A stretch of DNA of 64,000 nucleotides from assembly GCA_964453525.1 (NCBI GenBank), contig CAYVOV010000002.1, positions 158,824-222,823 of the forward strand, given 5' to 3'. The notes below the pieces were generated by a model that worked only from the letters and a program-made list of their open reading frames with translations, was not told where the DNA came from and searched no databases. This document shows, in pieces, positions 40,508 to 48,575 of this stretch (positions within the stretch are counted from its first letter, which is position 1; each line of letters opens with the position of its first letter). The translations under genes and the position numbers were made by a program. The DNA comes from CAYVOV01 sp964453525 (GTDB lineage Bacteria; Chloroflexota; Dehalococcoidia; Dehalococcoidales; UBA2162).

Positions 40508-41761
40508 TTACCTGCCAACTACTACTTCTCCCTCTTCAAGACCACTGATGATTTCAGTCTGAAAGCCATCGCTGATACCGACGGTTACTACTCTCTCTTG
40601 ATTTTCACCACCTACCATACTGACCTCGACGACCGTATCACCATCACTGTTCCGCTTAACGGCCCGGCTGGGCACCAGAAGTACACCGGTACGTTCTTTA
40701 ACGACTATATCGGTGCTGGCACTCATCCCGTCTTTCAAACCGCTACCATCACCGACATCGAACCTGACCTTTACCTCATATACTATCACTCCGCCTTCTT
40801 CTTTCGGCAGCTGGCTAATAAAGCTGACTTCTCCTTCCAGTTCAAGGTCAGGCAGGGCATCTACTTCAATGATAGCCTTTTGCCCGAGTTTTACATCAGC
40901 TACATCAATTTCATCCACGTCAACCTTCAGTTCCATCCTGCTGGGGTCAATCAGATAGACGATTGGATTCATGGTGGTAACGGTATCCTTCTCCTTTGCG
41001 TTCACAGCAGCTACAATACCGGTGAACGGAGCGGTAATCGTGGTGTTATCAAGCTGCTTCCGAGACTGCTCAAGCGATTTTTCAGCCAGTACCAGAGACT
41101 GATTAGCCAGCTCTACCGACTGTGCAGCTAGTTCCACCTGCAGCTTTTTAATTGCCACCTCTTCACTATCAGTACCCATTAATATCGCATCTAGCTTGTC
41201 CTCAGCTGCATTTACTCTTGCCTGAGCAAATATCAATATTTTCTGATAGGCCTCCCAACCCGGAGTACCCTCATCATACTTGGATAGTGTCCACAGGACT
41301 TCATCCAGGTCCCGCTTGGCTACAACTATGTCGGCCTCTGCCGCTTTAATATCCTCCAGGCTATACGTACTTTGAGTTTGCTCCAGATTATACTCCGCTG
41401 TCTTCAGAGCAACCTCTACCTGAGTTATATCTGTTTGCGCCTTGGTCACGGCAACCTGTGCCTGAGTTACTGCCAGTTCCAGAGCATCTGTCTCCAGCCT
41501 GGCAAGCACATCGCCTTCTTCTACTTCATCACCCTCTTCAACAAGTATCTCTTCTATCCTGCCGCCAATACCAAAGGTAAGACTCATCTCCTCATAAACA
41601 TCTATGTTGCCGCTGCCACTGACGGTGACCATTAAATCACCCCGCTCCACTTCAACAAGCTCGTTGGTTGCCTCCCCTTCGCTACCCATTGGATTACAGG
41701 CGGTCATACCAGTTAGCACGAGTACCAGCAACAATACGCCAACTATAGTTAATTTCCTCAT
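40508..41761 (-). CDS. Periplasmic adaptor (membrane fusion) protein, lipoprotein
   Basis: The 417-residue protein is of the HlyD/MacA type: a signal sequence with lipobox LTGMTAC, a biotinyl-lipoyl domain (LVEVERGDLMVTVSGSGNID, GIGGRIEEILVEEGDEVEEG) and long coiled-coil helices rich in Q, A, E and L. The returning strand TITAPFTGIVAAVNAKEKD and a beta-barrel follow. I used ATG 41761, since GGAGG lies seven bases before it; a longer in-frame start would precede the signal peptide. It is encoded between the regulator and the ATPase. In a monoderm-like cell it would be anchored to the outer leaflet. Confidence 0.92.
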   Translation of the reverse strand: MRKLTIVGVLLLVLVLTGMTACNPMGSEGEATNELVEVERGDLMVTVSGSGNIDVYEEMSLTFGIGGRIEEILVEEGDEVEEGDVLARLETDALELAVTQAQVAVTKAQTDITQVEVALKTAEYNLEQTQSTYSLEDIKAAEADIVVAKRDLDEVLWTLSKYDEGTPGWEAYQKILIFAQARVNAAEDKLDAILMGTDSEEVAIKKLQVELAAQSVELANQSLVLAEKSLEQSRKQLDNTTITAPFTGIVAAVNAKEKDTVTTMNPIVYLIDPSRMELKVDVDEIDVADVKLGQKAIIEVDALPDLELEGEVSFISQLPKEEGGVIVYEVKVRFDVGDGSGLKDGMSASTDIVVKERTGVLLVPSRAVKRNSDGDTVVEVSMVGGENQERVVTVGISDGFQTEIISGLEEGEVVVGR

Positions 41762-41805
41762 TTCAGAGCCTCCATATCTCAAGCACATTAGCTTGCGAAT
41801 CAAAT

Positions 41806-42285
41806 TCAGGTTATCTTTTTCCGCTGCTTCAGCCAGCGCTCCCTCAGGAACGGCAACTCCTTCTCTAGGAAGACATACAGGTCACGCATCTCCTCCAGCC
41901 ATTTATATGCTATGGATGTCCTGTCTGTGACGATTCCGAGTCCCCGTTCGGCAAGCTGCCGGAACAGCTTAACCTCGTCATCGATACCACGCTCAATCAT
42001 GTGGCCCAGAGCATCAGCATTTATCCTGAAATAGTCATGCCTCACCCCGGGCACGCTCAGACGCTCAATTAGCCCAAGCTGGATAAGGAGACGCGTCGAT
42101 GTACTTACCGACCCCTTGCTGGCAATAAGAGCCCTGCCAATCTGTTCCGCATTCTGTCGAGGCGGGTCAGATACAAGGAGCCAGCCGAAAACTCTACCCG
42201 CCATTCGAGGCAGGCCGGTCTGTTCGAAGACAATGCCTGCTTCTTCCACAAAGAGCTGTTTTTCAGTTTGCTTTTCGTCACCCAT
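41806..42285 (-). CDS. GbsR/MarR-type transcriptional regulator
   Basis: The 159-residue protein has a winged helix-turn-helix of the GbsR kind: GLPRMAGRVFGWLLVSDPPRQNAEQI, then LIASKGSVSTSTRLLIQLGLI and the wing ERLSVPGVRHDYFRIN. It heads the efflux operon and probably controls it. The promoter region has a TTGACA-17-TATACT core with direct repeats and flanking arms. A known relation: regulators of this sort often sit upstream of MacAB-like pumps. Ligand unknown. Confidence 0.87.
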   Translation of the reverse strand: MGDEKQTEKQLFVEEAGIVFEQTGLPRMAGRVFGWLLVSDPPRQNAEQIGRALIASKGSVSTSTRLLIQLGLIERLSVPGVRHDYFRINADALGHMIERGIDDEVKLFRQLAERGLGIVTDRTSIAYKWLEEMRDLYVFLEKELPFLRERWLKQRKKIT

Positions 42286-42303
42286 CCCATGCCTCCCGAA
42301 TAC

Positions 42304-42374
42304 CTATTCAGATTCTAATTTCTTAGAGTATAATACATTTTGTACATTTTGTCAATACCCAATATTCTGAATAG
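42304..42374 (-). promoter_or_regulatory. Promoter and putative operator of the GbsR-efflux operon
   Basis: On the minus strand TTGACA (42350-42355) and TATACT (42327-42332) have the ideal 17-base spacer, which carries the repeat AAATGTA twice. CTATTCAGA at 42304-42312 and its inverse TCTGAATAG at 42366-42374 lie on either side. These are possible regulator sites. Confidence 0.7.
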
Positions 42375-42401
42375 ATACTATGTTCGAAATACATTAAACA
42401 C

Positions 42402-42659
42402 TCAGGGCTTTAATAGGGGTAGAATGACGAATATTATGACCTGAAGGATTATAACAGCTACCATCGGGGCAAAATCGAGCATCCCGGTCCTTGGCAGTAT
42501 CCGGCGTATCGGTGCCAGAATCGGTTCGGTTATCTGATAAATGACCGTGGTAAATATATTGGTCTGTCCCGGAAATATCCAGGACGCTATAACTCTCAGG
42601 ATGATACAAAAGGTAAGCACCTGAAAAAAAAGCTCGAGAAATCTAAAAAGGAAGTTCAC
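42402..42659 (-). CDS. YggT-family membrane protein
   Basis: The 85-residue protein has two hydrophobic segments (LFRFLELFFQVLTFCIILRVIASWI and FAPMVAVIILQVIIFVILPLL) and the conserved ITEPILAPIRRILP between them. YggT proteins are linked to osmotic stress or cell division/photosystem assembly; the exact role is unclear. It overlaps proC by four bases; this pair is common in bacteria. Confidence 0.9.
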   Translation of the reverse strand: MNFLFRFLELFFQVLTFCIILRVIASWIFPGQTNIFTTVIYQITEPILAPIRRILPRTGMLDFAPMVAVIILQVIIFVILPLLKP

Positions 42660-43465
42660 TTTTTCTCTCCGCCGAGTACCCTGGCTCTATTGTATGCCGC
42701 TTTAACCGCCTTTCTGATAAGAGTCTTAAATCCACCGCTATCGAACACATCGAGTGCCTCGGCAGTGGTGCCTCCTTTAGAGGTCACCATTTCGCGTAAT
42801 TCGGCAGGTGATTTACCTGACTTTTCAATAAGATGCCCGGAGCCTAGCATTGTTTGCAGGACGAATTCCAGCGCCACTTCATTGGTAAAGCCGATTTCCT
42901 CAGCGGCCTCAACCAGAGCTTCAACAAACAGGAAAAAATATGCCGGACCGCTGCCGCTCACAGCGGTAGCCATATCCAGGTATTTCTCATCATCAACATA
43001 GATTTCTTTACCGATAGCTCCGAGAATGGTCGCCGCCAGTTCTTTCTGCTTCCCGGTTACTTCCGGGGTAGCCGTCCATACACTCATCCCTTCCCCAATC
43101 CGGGCAGGAGTATTTGGCATTACCCGGACGATACTCTGGTGAGCAAGCCCGTCAGCAAGAGTCTCGATTTTCGCCCCGGCGATAATCGAGAGCACCAGTT
43201 GTGAGGATTGAAGCTCTCCTCTGAGGTCAGCCATTGGTTCTGCCAGATGCTGGGGTTTGACAGCCAGGACTATCACCTCGGCGTCCTGGATAGCCTTCCG
43301 ATTATCAGCAGTGACTGGAACGCCATATTTATCCTTGATATACTTTCGGCGCTCCTCGCTGATATCACTGACGGTAACGTCACCTAATGAAGTGAGCCCT
43401 TTTTCAAGAAGGGAAGAAAGCATCGCCTCCCCCATATTTCCACCGCCGATAAAAGTTATTTTCAT
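42656..43465 (-). CDS. proC: Pyrroline-5-carboxylate reductase
   Basis: ProC reduces pyrroline-5-carboxylate to proline with NAD(P)H. The 269-residue protein begins KITFIGGGNMGEAMLSSLLEKG (Rossmann loop), has LAVKPQHLAEPMADL, VRVMPNTPARIGEGMSVW and the C-terminal signature MVTSKGGTTAEALDVFDSGG. Length is normal. It is followed by yggT in the same transcript. Cytoplasmic. Confidence 0.96.
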   Translation of the reverse strand: MKITFIGGGNMGEAMLSSLLEKGLTSLGDVTVSDISEERRKYIKDKYGVPVTADNRKAIQDAEVIVLAVKPQHLAEPMADLRGELQSSQLVLSIIAGAKIETLADGLAHQSIVRVMPNTPARIGEGMSVWTATPEVTGKQKELAATILGAIGKEIYVDDEKYLDMATAVSGSGPAYFFLFVEALVEAAEEIGFTNEVALEFVLQTMLGSGHLIEKSGKSPAELREMVTSKGGTTAEALDVFDSGGFKTLIRKAVKAAYNRARVLGGEKK

Positions 43466-43483
43466 GATTTATATAATCCCTCA

Positions 43484-43645
43484 CCCTTTATCCCTCTCCC
43501 TTTACCAAAGGGAGAGGGAAATTGTTTATAGAAGAGGGGCTCCGCCCCTCTTCACTCCCCCTTTTCTGTTATTCGCACATTAGCAACAGCTAATATATCC
43601 AATAAATCTCCCTTTCGTAAAGGGAGAAAAAGAGGGATTTAGAAT
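43484..43645. repeat. Repeat cluster between proC and leuS
   Basis: Holds a perfect hairpin GAAGAGGGGC-TCC-GCCCCTCTTC (43531-43553), purine-rich mirrored blocks, and a copy of family D text near 43598-43643. No gene. Confidence 0.55.
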
Positions 43646-43686
43646 CTCCCTTCGCCTCCCTTCGCTTCCCTATCCTATGAATACAA

Positions 43687-46134
43687 TCACTTCACCACTA
43701 TATTCACCAGTTTGCCCGGGACATAGATTTCCTTGACTGTGGTCCTGCCTTCCAGGTGTGCTCTGGCTTTTTCGCTCTGCCGGGCTTTTTCTTTTGCTTC
43801 GTCTTCGGTTATAGATGCCGGGACTGTTATCCTGTCCCGCAGTTTACCGTTCACCTGTACGATGAGGGTAATTTCCTCCTCTTTAGCCAGTTCCTCGTCC
43901 CAGTCAGGCCATTTCTGGTTATGAATGCTGTATTCGCGCCCGGTTAGCTGCCATAGTTCTTCGGCAAAATGAGGAGTAGACGGAGCCAGCAGGAGAAGTA
44001 GTTTCTCCAGGGCATCCTGCCAGACGGAAGCAGTAACACTGCCTTCCTCCTTCGCCCGGGACAGGTAATTGGTGAGCTCCATCAGCGCCGCTACCATGGT
44101 ATTGAAGCGCAGCCTTTCTATATCTCCGGTTACCTTCCTTATTGTCTGGTGAGTCATCCGCTGCAATTCAATATCCGCTTTTTCCCCGGTAGCTTTTCCA
44201 CCGCCGTACGGCTCCAGGACAAGGTTCCAGACCCGGTTAAGCCAGCGGCTGACACCGCTGATGCCGCTGTCATTCCAGTCACCGCCCTGCTCCCAGGGCC
44301 CGATGAACATCAGGTAGACGCGCACGGCATCGGCACCAAGTTCTATAACATACTCATCAGGATTAATCACGTTACCGCGTGATTTGCTCATTTTCTGTTT
44401 ATCGGCAATAATAACTCCCTGGTTAAACAGCCGGGTGAACGGTTCATCAAATTCAACAAGCCCAATGTCCCTGATTGCCTTGAAGAAGAACCGGGAATAG
44501 AGCAGGTGCATCACGGCATGCTCGGCACCGCCGGTATATAAATCCACCGGCAGCCAGTATTTTACCTTCTCCGGGTCAAAGGGGCCGGTATCATAATGAG
44601 GGCTGGTATAACGCAGGAAATACCAGTTCGAACACATAAAGGTATCCATGGTGTCCGTCTCCCGCTTCGCCGGAGCTGAGCACTTCGGGCAGGTTGTATT
44701 TACAAACTTCTCATTATAGGCCAGCGGAGACTCGCCGGTGGGCTTGAACTCAGCATCTTCAGGCAGCAGCACCGGCAGGTCCTTTTCCGGCACCGGGACT
44801 ATGCCGCACTTATCACAGTAAATCATCGGTATCGGCGCTCCCCAGTAGCGTTGGCGGGAGATAAGCCAGTCACGGAGTCGGTAGGTTACCGTCGGTCCTC
44901 CCCAGCCATTCTCTGCCAGGTAACTGGAGACAGCCTCGATACCCTGCTCGCTTGGTGTCCCGTTGAACCGTTCCGAATTCACCATTGTGCCCGGTTCAAT
45001 ATAGGCTTCCTCAAGCTCCTCTCCCTGCCAGCCGGGCGGGGCAATCACCACCCTGATTGGAATGTCATACTTTTTGGCAAAGGCGAAGTCGCGCTCGTCA
45101 TGCGCCGGGACCGCCATTACGGCACCGGTACCATAGCTCAGCAGCACATAATCGGCAATCCACACCGGCACCTTTTCGCCATTAACTCTGTTTACGCAGT
45201 AGGCACCGGTAAAAACGCCGTCCTTCTCTTTTTCCGTTGACAGACGCTCTATCTCGGTCTGTCTTCGTGACCGGGCAATATACTCCTCGACCTCCGCTTT
45301 TCTTTCCGGGGAGGTCAATTTCTCCACCAGAGGGTGCTCCGGAGCCAGCACCATGAAGGTAACCCCGTAAAGCGTATCGGGGCGGGTGGTAAAGACCCTT
45401 ATTTCCTTCTCCTCGACACCGGGGTGGTCAAGCCCGAAGGAAATATCGGCTCCGGTGCTCCTACCCACCCAGTTACGCTGCATTATCTTTATCCGCTCCG
45501 GCCAGTCGATACCGTTATGCTGCATAAGCTCATCGGCATATTTCGTGATACGGAAAAACCACTGCTCAAGGTCGCGGTGGGTCACTGCCGTGCCGCAGCG
45601 CTCGCAGACACCCTCACCAACCACCTGCTCATTAGCCAGCACCGTCTGGCAACTGGGACACCAGTTAACCGGCGCCTTACCCCGGTAGGCGAGGTCATTC
45701 TCATACAGTTTAAGGAAAAACCACTGCGTCCACCTGTAATAATCCGGCTGGCAGGTAACAACCTCCCGACTCCAGTCATACATGGCGCCGATACTCTCAA
45801 GCTGACGGCGCATATTCTCTATATTCTGCAACGTCCAGGTATAGGGGTGAATGCCACGTTTAATGGCAGCGTTCTCAGCAGGCAGACCGAAGGCATCGAA
45901 TCCCATCGGATGGAGCACATTATAGCCCTGCATCTTCTTGAATCTGGCGCGGACGTCAGCCGGAACATTGTTATACCAGTGCCCGATATGAAGGTCGCCC
46001 GATGTATAGGGGAACATTGTCAGGGCATAATATTTGGGCCTGGAGCTGTCTTCGCTGACTTCATAAAGCCTGTCTTCGGCCCATTTCCGCTGCCACTTTT
46101 TTTCGATTTCCTGTGGACTGTATTTATCCGCCAT
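43687..46134 (-). CDS. leuS: Leucyl-tRNA synthetase
   Basis: LeuS charges tRNA-Leu. The 815-residue protein has class I motifs FPYTSGDLHIGHWYNN (HIGH) and QKMSKSRGNVINPDEY (KMSKS), the CP1 editing domain (about residues 220-420, including TTRPDTLYGVTFMVLAPEHP), a zinc-like CDKCGIVPVPEKDLPVLLPE and the C-terminal domain ending KEIYVPGKLVNIVVK. Full bacterial length. No T-box leader was found upstream. It lies divergently from a CoA transferase with a 388-base spacer between. Confidence 0.97.
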   Translation of the reverse strand: MADKYSPQEIEKKWQRKWAEDRLYEVSEDSSRPKYYALTMFPYTSGDLHIGHWYNNVPADVRARFKKMQGYNVLHPMGFDAFGLPAENAAIKRGIHPYTWTLQNIENMRRQLESIGAMYDWSREVVTCQPDYYRWTQWFFLKLYENDLAYRGKAPVNWCPSCQTVLANEQVVGEGVCERCGTAVTHRDLEQWFFRITKYADELMQHNGIDWPERIKIMQRNWVGRSTGADISFGLDHPGVEEKEIRVFTTRPDTLYGVTFMVLAPEHPLVEKLTSPERKAEVEEYIARSRRQTEIERLSTEKEKDGVFTGAYCVNRVNGEKVPVWIADYVLLSYGTGAVMAVPAHDERDFAFAKKYDIPIRVVIAPPGWQGEELEEAYIEPGTMVNSERFNGTPSEQGIEAVSSYLAENGWGGPTVTYRLRDWLISRQRYWGAPIPMIYCDKCGIVPVPEKDLPVLLPEDAEFKPTGESPLAYNEKFVNTTCPKCSAPAKRETDTMDTFMCSNWYFLRYTSPHYDTGPFDPEKVKYWLPVDLYTGGAEHAVMHLLYSRFFFKAIRDIGLVEFDEPFTRLFNQGVIIADKQKMSKSRGNVINPDEYVIELGADAVRVYLMFIGPWEQGGDWNDSGISGVSRWLNRVWNLVLEPYGGGKATGEKADIELQRMTHQTIRKVTGDIERLRFNTMVAALMELTNYLSRAKEEGSVTASVWQDALEKLLLLLAPSTPHFAEELWQLTGREYSIHNQKWPDWDEELAKEEEITLIVQVNGKLRDRITVPASITEDEAKEKARQSEKARAHLEGRTTVKEIYVPGKLVNIVVK

Positions 46135-46522
46135 TCTTATCCTTTACCCTAATACTGGATTCATATTTCTTGATGGTTTCAGAGACGTTTCCTATATTTC
46201 AACATATTACTATCTTAGCCAGCCGCTTTCAAGTGGCCACTGTTCGGTTTTGTTTGAATGATGCGCTTCTTTTTTCTATATCTACTCCCGCCCTCCACCC
46301 TTAAGAAGGCTAAAGAGGGGGCTAACACCCCCTCTTTAAAAATTTCCCCCTGCATCTCATCTCTCAGATGACAACACAAGACCGAACCGAATATAGCAAT
46401 ATTGACAAACAGGCTCTTAAATGATAGTTTATCAGCTACAGATTTCTCCGAAGAAAAATATTTTCATCCCCCATGTTTCGGAGACAGCCGACTGCTACAC
46501 GTAACGAAGGAGGTATTTGTCA
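46135..46522. other. 388-base divergent spacer between leuS and the CoA transferase
   Basis: It contains one perfect hairpin (46312-46337) and a possible promoter for the + strand, TTGACA (46402-46407) with a weak TAGTTT 17 bases on. No gene and no T-box motif seen. Confidence 0.5.
46312..46337. repeat. Perfect hairpin AAAGAGGGGG/CCCCCTCTTT
   Basis: Ten pairs around the loop CTAACA, with AAAATTT after it on the + strand. It resembles the intergenic C/G-run repeats and could stop transcription either way. Confidence 0.55.
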
Positions 46523-47425
46523 GTGAGCAAGGTAATGACAATGAAAGAAGCGGTCTCAAAGTACGTAAAAAGTGGAGATTTACTGTTTCTTTCCGGAACC
46601 CAGCACGGCGAGCCGGCGGCAGCAGTATACGAGATAATACGGCAGAGAATAGACCACCTGAGTCTCGTCTGCGCCCTGGTGGGCTCGGCTACACTTTTAA
46701 TTGGCGAAGGGTGTATAGATAAGATGATAACCGGGTATTCTCCACAGGATGAAAGGCGCAGCCATGCCATGACCAAAGCCAAAGCGGCAGGTAAGCTGCC
46801 TGTCTATGAAGAGTACTCTCACTTCGGAATAGCCCTGGGGTTGTTTGCCGGATATGTTGGCATACCTTTCATGCCAACCAGGTGTCTTCTGGGTTCCGAT
46901 ATGATGAAATACAACGAGAACATAAAATCGATGAAGGACCCGTTTTCCGGAGACAACGTCGGCGCGGTCAAGGCAATAGTGCCTGATGTAGGTATAATCC
47001 ACGTCCAGAGGGCTGATGCCGAAGGCAATGCCCAGAAATGGGGGAGTCTCGGTGTCGACCAGGAAGGAATTAATGCCAGCAAGAAGGTTATTGTCACAAC
47101 CGAGAAGATTGTCGATTCCGATGTTATCAGGCGGGACCCGAACCGTACCATCATCCCGAGCTTCAGGGTAAATGCGGTGGTGGAGCAGCCCTGGGGTGCG
47201 TTTCCGATGCACCTTGCCGGCTGTTACAGTGGCGACATGTGGGGCTCGATGGCGGAAACGAGGACTGCGGAAGGCTATGAGAACTTTGTTAATAAGTATA
47301 TCTACGGCGTTAAAGACTGGAATGAATACCTCAAGCTCAGACGGGAAGACAAAGGCGATGAATACTTCGATAGCCTGCTGATTAAAGAGCCAATAATGAG
47401 TGAACCGGTAATTCACGGATTCTAG
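46523..47425 (+). CDS. CoA transferase subunit A, glutaconate/IpdA-like
   Basis: The protein of about 300 residues is the alpha subunit of a type I CoA transferase: VMTMKEAVSKYVKSGDLLFLSG, then RIDHLSLVCALVGSATLLIGEG, DPFSGDNVGAVKAIVPDVGIIHVQRADAEGN (a family block), and VVEQPWGAFPMHLAGCY. I took GTG 46523 as start because AGGAGG lies nine bases before it; TTG 46517 is an option. Subunit B follows after 17 bases. Substrates are not known; glutaconate, succinyl or ring-cleavage acyl-CoA are possible. Confidence 0.85.
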   Translation: MSKVMTMKEAVSKYVKSGDLLFLSGTQHGEPAAAVYEIIRQRIDHLSLVCALVGSATLLIGEGCIDKMITGYSPQDERRSHAMTKAKAAGKLPVYEEYSHFGIALGLFAGYVGIPFMPTRCLLGSDMMKYNENIKSMKDPFSGDNVGAVKAIVPDVGIIHVQRADAEGNAQKWGSLGVDQEGINASKKVIVTTEKIVDSDVIRRDPNRTIIPSFRVNAVVEQPWGAFPMHLAGCYSGDMWGSMAETRTAEGYENFVNKYIYGVKDWNEYLKLRREDKGDEYFDSLLIKEPIMSEPVIHGF

Positions 47426-47442
47426 GAGGAGTGAGAATAAAC

Positions 47443-48273
47443 ATGGAAAACAACAAGAGTAGTAGCTATGAAGCCAGCGACCAGATGATAATCTCGGCCG
47501 CCCGTCAGATTAAAGATAATGAGGTTGTATATGTCGGAGTCGGACTGCCCATGGTGACGGCAATGATGGCGAAACACAACCATGCTCCGAACTGCACGAT
47601 AGTCATCCAGAACGGCACGGTTAGAAGTACACTCTTTCCCCTGCCGGCAGCCACCGATACACTGGGGGTTCACAAAATGGCTGACTTGCTGACCAGCCTG
47701 TTTTATGTAAACTGTCTGGGGCAGGCCGGTTATATAGACCTCGGATTCCTGGGCGCAGGGCAGGTGGACAGGTACGGAAATCTTAACTCTACCTGCGTCG
47801 GCGATTACCGAAATCCGGTGCTACGCTGGCCTGGAAGCGGCGGCGCCAACGATGTAATGAGTATCTGCAAGCGGACCGTTATCATTGTGCGGCAGAGCAA
47901 GCGGAGGTTCCCGGAGCATGTCGACTTCATCACCTGTCCGGGATACCTGGACGGCAAACCGGGACGGAGAGAAGAAATCGGTTTAATCCCGGGCACCGGT
48001 CCGAAGGCGGTAATCACCAACCTCGGCTGTTACGAGTTTGAAGACGGTGAAATGGTGCTGACGTCATATCACGCCGGGGTGGGAGTAACACTCGACCAGG
48101 TCAAAGAAGAGGTCGGATGGGACCTCAAGGTATCTCCGGATGTAAAGGAGACCGAGCCACCCACCGAAGAGGAGCTGCGCATATTCCGCGAAGATGTTGA
48201 CCCGGACAAAATCTGGGTTGGCGGAAGGCGGCAAATGATGGCGGCACAGCAAGAAGAAGAGAAAAATAACTAG
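47443..48273 (+). CDS. CoA transferase subunit B, IpdB/GctB-like
   Basis: The protein of about 276 residues has the beta-subunit pattern MIISAARQIKDNEVVYVGVGLPMVTAMMAK, GYIDLGFLGAGQVDRYGNLN and VGVTLDQVKEEVGWDLK. At the usual active-site Glu position the sequence is IVIQNGTVRS, with Gln instead of Glu. In IpdAB-like relatives the Glu is also missing and the enzyme acts as a hydrolase, so this pair may not transfer CoA. The start ATG 47443 follows AGGAGGAG at some distance; GTG 47431 is possible. Confidence 0.82.
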   Translation: MENNKSSSYEASDQMIISAARQIKDNEVVYVGVGLPMVTAMMAKHNHAPNCTIVIQNGTVRSTLFPLPAATDTLGVHKMADLLTSLFYVNCLGQAGYIDLGFLGAGQVDRYGNLNSTCVGDYRNPVLRWPGSGGANDVMSICKRTVIIVRQSKRRFPEHVDFITCPGYLDGKPGRREEIGLIPGTGPKAVITNLGCYEFEDGEMVLTSYHAGVGVTLDQVKEEVGWDLKVSPDVKETEPPTEEELRIFREDVDPDKIWVGGRRQMMAAQQEEEKNN

Positions 48274-48339
48274 AAGTCGGGTACCGCGGCGGCAGGCTTC
48301 TATACTGGACTCAATATTATTCCTTGCCTCGGCAGAAGC

Positions 48340-48512
48340 TTAACCGCTAAGCAGATAGCGGTCGAGTTCACATAACTTAGACGAAGGTCGGCTTCACCGG
48401 TCTGTCCCGACCACAGTCGTGTTGAAGGAGCTTTTTCTATTATCTCCCGGGGGACGCTCAGAAAACCGGCTAACTCCCTTACCTGTCCTTTAACCAGATT
48501 TCCACCGTAACC
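48340..48512 (-). pseudogene. NAD+ synthetase (nadE) 3'-end remnant with frameshift
   Basis: On the minus strand one frame reads NLVKGQVRELAGFLSVPREI, then IEKAPSTRLWSGQTGEADLR and LSY, which resembles the end of NadE (KxQVREL... P...LWxGQTDE). A one-base shift after LSY restores ELDRYLLSG and a stop TAA at 48340. The N-terminal ATP pyrophosphatase part is absent. It is a decayed fragment and is transcribed against its neighbours. No full nadE is visible in the window. Confidence 0.65.
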
Positions 48513-48575
48513 TCTTCTGCTGCTGGCAAATTAGCCGTGAATTGTGCATAATGAAGGTGTTTCAGGTGCAAAAAG

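Noticed and set aside
45334..46152. 272-codon open frame opposite leuS
   Set aside because: Antisense shadow of leuS; no domain and low-quality composition.
46312..46337. Hairpin as a T-box terminator for leuS
   Set aside because: No T-box sequence precedes it on the minus strand, and similar hairpins are found as repeats elsewhere.
48283..48300. GGGTACCGCGG resembling the T-box specifier-sequence end
   Set aside because: No stem I/specifier structure, no terminator after it, and no synthetase or amino acid gene downstream on the + strand.
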